DNA of 6,062 nt from an uncultured Oscillospiraceae bacterium (GCA_900552945.1 USBI01000069.1:1-6062); one strand, 5' to 3'. Positions 1 to 5,577 are shown, numbered from the stretch's first letter. A program made the numbers and translations. Notes: generated by a model not told the origin, from the sequence alone.

Positions 1-305
1 CAGACCACCGCGTTATAAACCGGTTTGCCGGTGGCCTCATCCCACGCGAGGACCGTCTCCCGCTGGTTGCTGATGCCCAGCGCCGCAATCCGTTCCGGCG
101 CTGTTTCGGTCTTCTCCAACAGCTGCCGCACCGTCTCCACCGTGTTGCGGTAGATCTCCTCCGGGTCATGCTCCACCCAGCCGGGCTGGGGTTTGATCTG
201 CCGGTGCGGAAGGTCGACCCTGCCGATCAAGCCGCCGGCCTCGTCAAACAATAACGCTTTTGTCCCGGATGTGCTCTGGTCAACGGCCAGAATGCGGTCT
301 TTCAT
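1..305 (-). CDS. FGGY-family carbohydrate kinase, glycerol kinase-like (partial, N-terminal part)
   Basis: ATP-dependent cytoplasmic sugar or polyol kinase; only the first 101 codons are present and the gene continues beyond the left edge. I translated it by hand from the minus strand. The N-terminal phosphate-binding motif DQSTSGTK is at residues 9-16, PQPGWVEHDP at 39-48, and GISNQRET at 77-84 followed by TGKPVYNAVV. The NQRET motif is typical of the GlpK-like branch: its Arg-Glu pair (R82, E83 here) matches the glycerol-binding residues of E. coli GlpK, whereas xylulokinases have a GQMHG-type sequence there. The ATG at 305-303 follows a GGAG (317-314) with 8 nt spacing. A LacI regulator and a fucose/arabinose isomerase-like gene lie divergently next door, so the true substrate may be a ketose rather than glycerol. 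Family is certain; substrate is open. Confidence 0.93.
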   Translation of the reverse strand, partial: MKDRILAVDQSTSGTKALLFDEAGGLIGRVDLPHRQIKPQPGWVEHDPEEIYRNTVETVRQLLEKTETAPERIAALGISNQRETVLAWDEATGKPVYNAVV

Positions 306-342
306 ATTGATCGCTCCATTCTTATATACAGTTGGTATAGTT

Positions 343-370
343 TTAACTAAATTTTATTTAAATTAGTTTA
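343..370. repeat. AT-rich inverted repeat in the kinase leader (possible operator)
   Basis: The imperfect dyad is centred at 356.5. Its left arm contains AACTAAATT (345-353) and its right arm AATTAGTT (361-368), with a few mismatches. It lies about 16 to 43 bp downstream of the predicted kinase transcription start, where a bound repressor could block elongation. The 11-mer AACTAAATTTT in the left arm recurs exactly at 496-506. The region is very AT-rich, so chance symmetry is a real possibility. Confidence 0.35.
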
Positions 371-392
371 CCTATCTTTAATTCTATTTCTT

Positions 393-421
393 ATCATAAA
401 CAAAATAAATCCATTCGTCAA
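393..421 (-). promoter_or_regulatory. Sigma-A-type promoter of the FGGY kinase
   Basis: Read on the minus strand, a -35 box TTGACG (421-416) and a -10 box TATGAT (398-393) are separated by exactly 17 bp. Transcription would start near 386, giving a leader of about 80 nt before the kinase ATG. The match is 5 of 6 bases in each box. It is divergent from the repressor promoter, with 32 bp between the two -35 boxes. Confidence 0.75.
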
Positions 422-437
422 CCGCTAAATCGTCTTT

Positions 438-451
438 AAAAAGCGGTTTTT
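438..451. promoter_or_regulatory. Candidate LacI-family operator between the divergent promoters
   Basis: The 14-bp element AAAAAGCGGTTTTT is symmetric around a central CpG at 444-445, with only the two bases flanking the CpG breaking symmetry. LacI-family operators are commonly short palindromes of the AAnCGnTT type, and the adjacent repressor has PA at the specificity positions of its recognition helix, a subclass (compare MA in CcpA and VA in GalR) that reads such sites. The element ends 2 bp before the -35 box of the repressor promoter, so autoregulation is plausible. It lacks the outer TG and CA of a full catabolite-responsive element. The assignment is inferred from position and shape only. 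Confidence 0.45.
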
Positions 452-453
452 CG

Positions 454-482
454 TTGACTTTTTGGATAAAACAGCTTATAAT
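454..482 (+). promoter_or_regulatory. Sigma-A-type promoter of the lacI-type gene and isomerase
   Basis: A -35 box TTGACT (454-459) and a perfect -10 box TATAAT (477-482) are spaced by 17 bp. The start would be near 489, leaving a leader of about 33 nt before the TTG start codon at 522. No convincing second promoter is visible between the repressor and isomerase genes, so this one probably drives both. Confidence 0.82.
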
Positions 483-521
483 ATTTTTTAAACAGAACTA
501 AATTTTTAAGGAGGGATTATC

Positions 522-1541
522 TTGCCGTTGAAAATGAAAGAAATCGCAAAACGACTGGGCGTTTCTCCCGCAACCGTTTCGCTCGCCATCCACAACCGGC
601 CTGGCATCAGCGAAGCCACTCGAAAACGGGTTTTTGCCGCGTTGGAAGAACACGGCCGCAGCGACCTGATTCCTTCCGCCGAACCAAAGGAACTGCGCAA
701 CATCCGGCTGGTGCTCTACCGCAACGGGGCTGAAATTCTCACCGACACACCCTTTTTCCTGAAACTCATTGAAGGAATCGACGAAAAAGCCAAGGAAACC
801 GGTTTTAATATGATGATCTCTTACCTCAACGCCGCCGACTGTTCGCCGGAAGCGTTGAAAATATTAAAGGAAGGGGACTGCTGCGGGCTTCTGCTGCTCG
901 CCACCGAAATGACCGCAAAAGAAATCGCCCCCTTTCAGCAATTAGGGCTCCCGCTCGTGGCGCTGGACGGAAACTTCGAGGACGCGGGCGTTTCCTGCGT
1001 TGCCATCGGCAACACCGCTTCCATGGAAACAGCGGTGGAGCATCTCATCGGCCTTGGGCATGCACGGATCGGCTACCTCAAAAGCAACCGCAAGATCCGC
1101 AATTTCACCGAACGGTTTGAAGGCTATCGCCAGACCATGGCCCGCCACGGCCTTCCCATTTTAAAAGGGTTCGTGCTTGAAACCCCGCCCACCGCGGAAG
1201 GCGCTTACCACGCGGTCAAAGAATGCCTCGCCTGCGACGGGCTTTGCTGCACCGCTTTTGCCGCCGATAACGACAATATCCTGTTCGGCGCGGTCCGTGC
1301 ACTGAAAGAATACCACATTCCGGTTCCGGACCGGGTTTCGGTCACCGGTTTTGACGATATCCCGCTCGCCGAAATTTCCGACCCGCCGCTCACTTCGCTC
1401 CGAGTGCCCAAACAGACGATGGGGCGCATCGCGCTCTCGCTGCTCGCAACACTCATCGACGAAACGCCGGAAGCACCCATCAAAATCACCGTAGGCACCC
1501 AGCTCATTGTGCGAAAGAGCACCGGGATCCCCGCGCTTTGA
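522..1541 (+). CDS. LacI-family transcriptional regulator
   Basis: Cytoplasmic DNA-binding repressor of 339 residues, the normal family length. The N-terminal helix-turn-helix covers about residues 5-25 (KEIAKRLGVSPATVSLAIHN), followed by the third helix to about 45. A periplasmic-binding-protein-like sensor domain fills the rest and ends with the family signature GFDDIPLAEISDPPLTSL and a following RVPKQTMGRIA segment. The TTG at 522 is chosen because AAGGAGGG (508-515) lies 6 nt upstream; the first in-frame ATG (534) is 18 nt away, too far. The stretch after the HTH (about 46-60) lacks the usual hinge-helix pattern with AR and L. It sits divergent from the kinase and 52 bp upstream of the isomerase, which argues for local control of both, with the sugar or its phosphate as inducer. 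The effector is unknown. Confidence 0.93.
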   Translation: MPLKMKEIAKRLGVSPATVSLAIHNRPGISEATRKRVFAALEEHGRSDLIPSAEPKELRNIRLVLYRNGAEILTDTPFFLKLIEGIDEKAKETGFNMMISYLNAADCSPEALKILKEGDCCGLLLLATEMTAKEIAPFQQLGLPLVALDGNFEDAGVSCVAIGNTASMETAVEHLIGLGHARIGYLKSNRKIRNFTERFEGYRQTMARHGLPILKGFVLETPPTAEGAYHAVKECLACDGLCCTAFAADNDNILFGAVRALKEYHIPVPDRVSVTGFDDIPLAEISDPPLTSLRVPKQTMGRIALSLLATLIDETPEAPIKITVGTQLIVRKSTGIPAL

Positions 1542-1551
1542 CCGCCGCGGG
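1530..1551 (+). other. GC-rich hairpin spanning the repressor stop codon
   Basis: CCCGCG (1530-1535) can pair fully with CGCGGG (1546-1551) around a 10-nt loop that contains the TGA stop. No T-run follows, so it is not an intrinsic terminator. It could influence mRNA stability or the ratio of repressor to isomerase, or simply reflect GC-rich coding sequence. Confidence 0.3.
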
Positions 1552-1593
1552 CCAAACAATGTCCATTTTAGTTCATCAGGAGGGAATACAATC

Positions 1594-3021
1594 ATGGAAA
1601 AAATCAAACTCGGCTTCGCGCCAACCAGGCGTTTTTGCTTCAGCAAAGAAGACGCCCACCGCTTTAAAAACATCATTCTTGAAAAGATGAAAGAGTACGA
1701 GTGCGTTGAACTCGTTGACATTGAGGACGTCAACGAAGAAGGGCTCTTGTACGATTCGGTCGAAGACATTGAGACCATCGCTGAAAAATTCATTGCGAAC
1801 AAGGTCGACGCCGTCTTTTTCCCGCACTGCAACTTCGGCACGGAAGATGCGGTCGCCAAAGTGGCAAAAAAGGTCGGCAAACCGGTTCTTCTCTGGGGCC
1901 CGCGTGATGAGGACCCGCTGGAGGACGGCACCCGCCTGCGTGACACCCAGTGCGGCCTGTTCGCGACCGGAAAGATCCTGCGCCGGTTCAACGTGAAGTT
2001 CACCTACATCCCCAACTGTGACATCAACGACCCCATCTTCGCCCGCGGGTTTGACACCTTCCTGCGCGCGGTAAACGTAGTCAAAGCGTTCAGCCGCATC
2101 CGCATTCTGCAGATCGCGCCCCGTCCGGCCAGCTTCTGGACCATGATGTACAACGAAGGGGAGCTTTTGGAAAAATTCGGCATTCAGGTTTACCCCATCA
2201 CCCTCAAAGAGCTGGAGATGCGCACCCTGCAGATCGAGGCGGACAGCGGAGACCCGCTTGAAAACGCCATCAAAGAGATCGAAGAAAAGATCGACTGCAC
2301 CGGCGCCGATCCGACTGCACTGCGGACAACGGCGGCGCTCAAACTCGCCATTCAGTCGTTTGCGGATGAACAAGCCTGCACAGCGGCAGCCATTCAGTGC
2401 TGGAATGCACTGCAGGACAGCCTCGGCATCATGCCCTGCATGGTAAACGGCCTGTTGACCGACGAAGGTCTCCCTGTCACTTGTGAGACTGACATTCACG
2501 GCGCTGTTACCTGCATCATGGCACATGCGGCGACCCTTTACAAAACCGCGCCGTTCTTCGCAGACCTCACTGTGCGCCACACCACAAACAACAACAGCGA
2601 ACTGCTCTTCCACTGCGGCAACTTCCCGCCCAGCCTCGCGGAGCAGAAACCGAAATTTAACCGCCATTTCCTGTTTGACGGCCATAAACCGGGTACCGAA
2701 GAAGGCCCGATCAAGCTGGGCGACATGACCATCGTCCGCTTTGACGGCGACCACGGCGACTACCAGCTCTTCCTCGGAAAAGCAAAGGGAACCACCGGTA
2801 AATTCACCCGCGGGACTTACGTCTGGATCGAGGTCAATGACTGGCTGCTGTGGGAGGAAAAACTGGTCTGCGGGCCGTATGTTCACCACTGTGTCGGCGT
2901 TCACGATTACGTTGTGCCGGCGCTGTATGAAGCCTGCAAGTACATCGACGGGCTGACGCCGGACCTTGCCGACCCGGACGAAGCCACCCTCAAAGCCTGG
3001 ATGCGCGGAAGCATTCAGTAA
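1594..3021 (+). CDS. L-fucose/L-arabinose isomerase-family protein
   Basis: Probable cytoplasmic metal-dependent aldose-ketose isomerase, 475 residues, a length close to arabinose isomerases. The open frame extends further upstream, but the ATG at 1594 has AGGAGGG (1578-1584) 9 nt before it, and the sequence upstream reads as repressor gene in another frame. The N-terminal part (KIKLGFAPTRR) and the segment ILQIAPRPASFW (about 170-181) fit the FucI/AraA fold. By eye, likely metal ligands are E298 in CETDIHGA, D324 in FFADLT, H340 in LLFHCGNFP and H432 in the C-terminal VHHCVGVHDY; this mapping onto AraA and FucI is from memory. It is too divergent from classical AraA or FucI to name a substrate. 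With the divergent kinase it would supply a ketose for phosphorylation. Co-transcribed with the repressor gene. Confidence 0.85.
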   Translation: MEKIKLGFAPTRRFCFSKEDAHRFKNIILEKMKEYECVELVDIEDVNEEGLLYDSVEDIETIAEKFIANKVDAVFFPHCNFGTEDAVAKVAKKVGKPVLLWGPRDEDPLEDGTRLRDTQCGLFATGKILRRFNVKFTYIPNCDINDPIFARGFDTFLRAVNVVKAFSRIRILQIAPRPASFWTMMYNEGELLEKFGIQVYPITLKELEMRTLQIEADSGDPLENAIKEIEEKIDCTGADPTALRTTAALKLAIQSFADEQACTAAAIQCWNALQDSLGIMPCMVNGLLTDEGLPVTCETDIHGAVTCIMAHAATLYKTAPFFADLTVRHTTNNNSELLFHCGNFPPSLAEQKPKFNRHFLFDGHKPGTEEGPIKLGDMTIVRFDGDHGDYQLFLGKAKGTTGKFTRGTYVWIEVNDWLLWEEKLVCGPYVHHCVGVHDYVVPALYEACKYIDGLTPDLADPDEATLKAWMRGSIQ

Positions 3022-3084
3022 GCGCCGCGGCGTTATCCGCACACAAAGGGCTGTTTATAACCGGTTTGACTCCGGAAACACGCA

Positions 3085-3118
3085 AAAAACGGTTCGGGAA
3101 CATTCCCGAACCGTTTTT
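3085..3118. terminator. Bidirectional intrinsic terminator between isomerase and lipoprotein genes
   Basis: AAAAACGGTTCGGGA pairs perfectly with TCCCGAACCGTTTTT around a 4-nt ACAT loop. The GC-rich core is flanked by A5 on the left and T5 on the right, so it works for both strands. It lies 63 bp after the isomerase stop and 24 bp beyond the convergent lipoprotein stop, and can serve both. Confidence 0.92.
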
Positions 3119-3141
3119 GTATATCATAAAGGTTATTTTTG

Positions 3142-3624
3142 TCAGGTGTCCAACTCTACATAATAAAGGCGGGCGGTGTCCGCGTTGTAAACAGCAAGGC
3201 TCATGTTGATACTCGCCCGGTCCAGCAAAGGAGTGCTCTGCTCTTGTTCATCTCCCTGAAAACGGTCGATGAGCTTCCAGTACCCGTTTTCACATTCCGG
3301 GACCGCCGGCAGCTCCTCTGAAAGATAACCGAGCAGCGTTTTGGCTGTTTCGGAAAGCGGGCATGACTGCCACCCTTCCGCTGACGAAAGCGTCTGAGCC
3401 AACGCATCTGCCGTTTCCTGCTCAAACGAAAGCTCTAGGTAATAAGAACCGTCGCCGTGAAATCCGCTGTGGGTGTCTTTCTCCTGCACGATTTCCCCGC
3501 CTGTCAGGTCAGCGCCAAGCAAAGAAGAAACAGACTGGCGCGGGTCACTGTTCTGCGTACAGCCGGCAAGCAGAACCACAGCCAGCAAGCAAACTGCCAG
3601 CAGCCTCATTGTGCCCTGTTTCAT
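3142..3624 (-). CDS. Small secreted lipoprotein of unknown function
   Basis: A 160-residue protein, probably anchored to the outer face of the cytoplasmic membrane. The N-terminus has a charged stretch, a hydrophobic segment (about 8-20) and a lipobox LAGC with the lipidated cysteine at residue 22. The ATG at 3624-3622 is chosen because AAAGGAGGT (3639-3631) lies 6 nt upstream; the longer frame opening with TTG at 3642 would place that ribosome binding site inside the gene. The mature part contains HGDGSYYLEL near the start and ends AVYNADTARLYYVELDT. From memory this resembles short uncharacterised Firmicute proteins with a similar HGDG start and LYY-ELDT end, but I cannot name a family. Two further cysteines occur in the mature part. 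Divergent from the VOC/hydrolase operon. Lipoprotein call is firm; function is unknown. Confidence 0.88.
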   Translation of the reverse strand: MKQGTMRLLAVCLLAVVLLAGCTQNSDPRQSVSSLLGADLTGGEIVQEKDTHSGFHGDGSYYLELSFEQETADALAQTLSSAEGWQSCPLSETAKTLLGYLSEELPAVPECENGYWKLIDRFQGDEQEQSTPLLDRASINMSLAVYNADTARLYYVELDT

Positions 3625-3651
3625 AAATCCACCTCCTTTCAAGAGACTTAC

Positions 3652-3679
3652 AGTATACTCCTGCTGCTTTATTTGTCAA
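3652..3679 (-). promoter_or_regulatory. Sigma-A-type promoter of the lipoprotein gene
   Basis: Minus-strand -35 box TTGACA (3679-3674, perfect consensus) and -10 box TATACT (3657-3652) are spaced by 16 bp. Transcription would start near 3645, giving a very short leader of about 20 nt that is mostly ribosome binding site. Confidence 0.8.
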
Positions 3680-3684
3680 CCCTC

Positions 3685-3713
3685 TTTACATTTCGGAAAA
3701 AAGCCGTTATAGT
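3685..3713 (+). promoter_or_regulatory. Sigma-A-type promoter of the VOC/glycoside hydrolase operon
   Basis: A -35 box TTTACA (3685-3690) and a -10 box TATAGT (3708-3713) are spaced by 17 bp, with a start expected near 3720 and a leader of about 50 nt. The -35 box is only 5 bp from that of the divergent lipoprotein promoter. Confidence 0.75.
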
Positions 3714-3768
3714 TACTTTGACAGATGATAAACCAATTTTACCAACACAAAAAGGCAGGGAAACCACT

Positions 3769-4185
3769 ATGTCAACAAAACCTTCTACTCCATTAAAAAC
3801 ACACCACGTCGCGCTGAAAGCGTCCGATATTGAACGCTCACTGCGCTTTTACACCGAAGGCCTGGGCATGACACTGCTCATGCGCTGGGGTGAAGGGGAT
3901 TCTTCCGCCGCCATGCTGGATATTGGCGACGGCAGCCGCATTGAACTCTTCGCAGGCGGAGCAGGCAGTCCGCCGGACGAGAACACCGCGGGCTGTTTTC
4001 CTCATTTCGCTTTTGAAGTGGACAACCCGGATGAATGGTACGACCGTGCAATCGCATACGGCGCGGCCGGGAAATATCCGCCGTCTGACATGTATTTGAC
4101 CACCAGTACCGAACCGCTGGATATCCGCGTGGCGTTCGTCACCGGACCGGACGGGGAGATGCTGGAGTTTTTCCACAACAAATAA
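3769..4185 (+). CDS. VOC superfamily (glyoxalase/bleomycin-resistance fold) metalloprotein
   Basis: A cytoplasmic 138-residue protein with two paired beta-alpha-beta-beta-beta modules, the standard size for a single-chain VOC protein. The four expected metal ligands are visible: H13 in HHVALKASD, E59 in RIELFAG, H79 in PHFAFEVD and E133 in GEMLEFF. The family includes lactoylglutathione lyase, methylmalonyl-CoA epimerase, dioxygenases and resistance proteins; nothing here separates these, though intact ligands favour an enzyme over a binding protein. The open frame runs much further upstream, but the ATG at 3769 is the only start matching the conserved beginning of the fold, and it sits downstream of a good promoter. 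Its ribosome binding site is weak (AGGG, 3757-3760, 8 nt spacing). It is followed after 25 bp by a glycoside hydrolase gene, which suggests a carbohydrate-related substrate. Confidence 0.88.
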   Translation: MSTKPSTPLKTHHVALKASDIERSLRFYTEGLGMTLLMRWGEGDSSAAMLDIGDGSRIELFAGGAGSPPDENTAGCFPHFAFEVDNPDEWYDRAIAYGAAGKYPPSDMYLTTSTEPLDIRVAFVTGPDGEMLEFFHNK

Positions 4186-4210
4186 ATCTTACATTGAAAG
4201 GAAGAAGACC

Positions 4211-5383
4211 ATGCAACTTCAAACCAGTTACAGCAATATTCGCGGTGTCTGCCACAACCCGGACCCCGCAAAATCCCCTGAACAGGTCGAACTGGAACTC
4301 AGCTGTGCCGAACGCCTGCAAATCAACTCGGTCCGGTTCTGGCTGCAGCAGGAAAAATGGGAAGCAGACCCCAACGGCTATTTTGACCTGATTGAGGATT
4401 TTATTCACCGCTGCTATGCACACGGCATTTCCTCCATGCCCATCTTCTGGAACGGCAACCCCATTGCCGAGTTCAAAGAGCCCACCGAAGACGACTGGAA
4501 GAGGATGGAGGAGTTTGCCGCCGCCGCGATCGAGCGGTTTGGCGACGACCCGGCCATTCTGATGTGGGACGTCATGAACGAGCCCTACTGCAACGACTAC
4601 ATCCGCAAATGCCCCGACCCGGCCCTTGTTCCGGAGCGGATGGAAAACCTCAAACGAATGGTCCGCCGGATGTGCGACATCGTGCGCCGGCTGGACCCGG
4701 ACGGCGTACTTACTGTAGGGCATGAATTCATCTGGCACAATGAATCCACCGTGGACCTGGTCGACGTCATCAGCTTCCACGACTATTTAAAGACCCGCGC
4801 GGAGATCGAGGCAGTCTATCAGCAGGCGGAAGAACTTTCCGCAAAAACCGGAAAGCCGCTGCTCAACACCGAAACCGGCTGCATCGGCCGTTCCAACCCG
4901 TACGATGTGGAGCTGGAGATCTGCCAGCGGCATCAGGTGGGATGGTATCTCTTCGATCTGGTCGCTGAAGGGTTCTGGGGAGACATCCACGGCATCATCT
5001 ACCCGGACGGCACCATCCGTGACCCGGCGATCGTCGCCGCCATGTTCGGCTTTTTCCGCAAACGGACGGGCGGGCGCATCCTGCCGAACCCGAACAAGGA
5101 GGGCTACGCCTATCAGGCGATCAAAGCGGTGGAAGACGTGCTGAGCGTGGAAGAGACCGCTCTGTTCCTAAGCAAGGTAAAAACCAGCGACGATATCCTG
5201 GAGGCGGCGGAACGCTGCGTCAACATTCTGGAAGCAAACGAGCTGGTTCCCATGTGGGATCTTCCTTCCGCCCGCATTGAAGAATGGCGCGCACAGCCCG
5301 AAGCGGAACGCGACCTGCATGCCATCAAACAGTTTGCTTACGATATGGCAAAACGCCTGAAAGAGCACTGCCTTATCCTGTAA
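4211..5383 (+). CDS. Intracellular TIM-barrel glycoside hydrolase, GH5-like
   Basis: A 390-residue (beta/alpha)8-barrel glycosidase of the GH-A clan, acting by a retaining mechanism. Visible landmarks are R42 in SVRFW, the WDVMNEP strand-4 motif with probable acid/base E124, H190 in ISFHDY, the nucleophile E221 in LLNTETG, and W245 in GWYLFD. No signal peptide or anchor is present, so the substrate would be an imported oligosaccharide or glycoside. The barrel ends near residue 290; about 90 further residues are predicted by eye to be mostly helical and are not explained by the catalytic fold. The ATG at 4211 has AAAGGAAG (4197-4204) just upstream. It is the second gene of the operon after the VOC protein and is followed by a terminator. 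GH5 is the best guess; related clan GH-A families cannot be excluded, and the substrate is unknown. Confidence 0.87.
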   Translation: MQLQTSYSNIRGVCHNPDPAKSPEQVELELSCAERLQINSVRFWLQQEKWEADPNGYFDLIEDFIHRCYAHGISSMPIFWNGNPIAEFKEPTEDDWKRMEEFAAAAIERFGDDPAILMWDVMNEPYCNDYIRKCPDPALVPERMENLKRMVRRMCDIVRRLDPDGVLTVGHEFIWHNESTVDLVDVISFHDYLKTRAEIEAVYQQAEELSAKTGKPLLNTETGCIGRSNPYDVELEICQRHQVGWYLFDLVAEGFWGDIHGIIYPDGTIRDPAIVAAMFGFFRKRTGGRILPNPNKEGYAYQAIKAVEDVLSVEETALFLSKVKTSDDILEAAERCVNILEANELVPMWDLPSARIEEWRAQPEAERDLHAIKQFAYDMAKRLKEHCLIL

Positions 5384-5389
5384 TACAAC

Positions 5390-5419
5390 AAAACGGCTGC
5401 AAAAAAGCAGCCGTTTTTC
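5390..5419 (+). terminator. Intrinsic terminator after the glycoside hydrolase gene
   Basis: An 11-bp stem, AAAACGGCTGC (5390-5400) with GCAGCCGTTTT (5407-5417), closes an A6 loop and runs into a T5 tract. It begins 7 bp after the stop codon and ends the VOC/hydrolase operon. Confidence 0.93.
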
Positions 5420-5455
5420 TTATAAATCAGAAGGTGTCTGTTCCAGCGGCTTTTG

Positions 5456-5468
5456 TGCAAAATTTGCA
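5456..5468. repeat. Perfect 13-bp palindrome upstream of the TtcA-family gene
   Basis: TGCAAA and TTTGCA flank a single central A with no mismatch. It lies 24 bp before the -35 box of the next gene, a position compatible with an activator or repressor site. No matching second copy was seen in the window, so this could be chance. Confidence 0.3.
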
Positions 5469-5492
5469 GAGCATACACCGCACGGGATACGC

Positions 5493-5521
5493 TTGCCGAA
5501 CTGTCACAGATTGTGTATAAT
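5493..5521 (+). promoter_or_regulatory. Sigma-A-type promoter of the TtcA-family gene
   Basis: A perfect -10 box TATAAT (5516-5521) is preceded at 17 bp by a weaker -35 box TTGCCG (5493-5498). Transcription would begin near 5528, leaving a leader of about 50 nt. The leader can form a 7-bp stem with one G-U pair (5537-5543 with 5554-5560) ending 4 nt before the ribosome binding site. Confidence 0.68.
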
Positions 5522-5577
5522 AAAACAATCAAAAAAGCTCGGCACACAGATTCGCCGGGCGGCAGGGAGGCCTTTTT

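Noticed and set aside
420..451. Possible intrinsic terminator: AACCGCT/AGCGGTT stem followed by T5 on the plus strand
   Set aside because: It lies upstream of the predicted start of the repressor transcript and no plus-strand gene precedes it in the window. The 15-nt loop is also long, so operator or promoter architecture fits better.
436..453. Catabolite-responsive element (cre) for CcpA
   Set aside because: The CpG core fits, but the outer TG and CA pairs required by the consensus are missing, so a site for the adjacent LacI-family protein is more likely.
306..521. Riboswitch or structured RNA in the kinase leader
   Set aside because: The leader is about 80 nt of very AT-rich sequence with only weak dyads and no recognisable aptamer core.
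1507..1593. Longer isomerase reading frame starting inside the end of the repressor gene
   Set aside because: The added residues do not resemble the family, and the strong ribosome binding site at 1578-1584 points to the ATG at 1594.
1576..3042. Long minus-strand open frame (488 codons) opposite the isomerase gene
   Set aside because: It is the antisense shadow of a GC-rich coding gene; its translation looks like no known protein and it has no ribosome binding site.
3718..3746. Second promoter for the VOC gene using the perfect TTGACA at 3718-3723
   Set aside because: No acceptable -10 box lies 15-19 bp downstream. The TTTACA/TATAGT pair just upstream has proper spacing.
3457..3768. Upstream extension of the VOC open frame
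   Set aside because: It overlaps the lipoprotein gene and both divergent promoters, and the extra residues do not belong to the VOC fold.
4139..4780. Minus-strand open frame of 213 codons under the glycoside hydrolase gene
   Set aside because: It overlaps two convincing plus-strand genes and their junction, shows no conserved motif, and has no promoter or ribosome binding site of its own.
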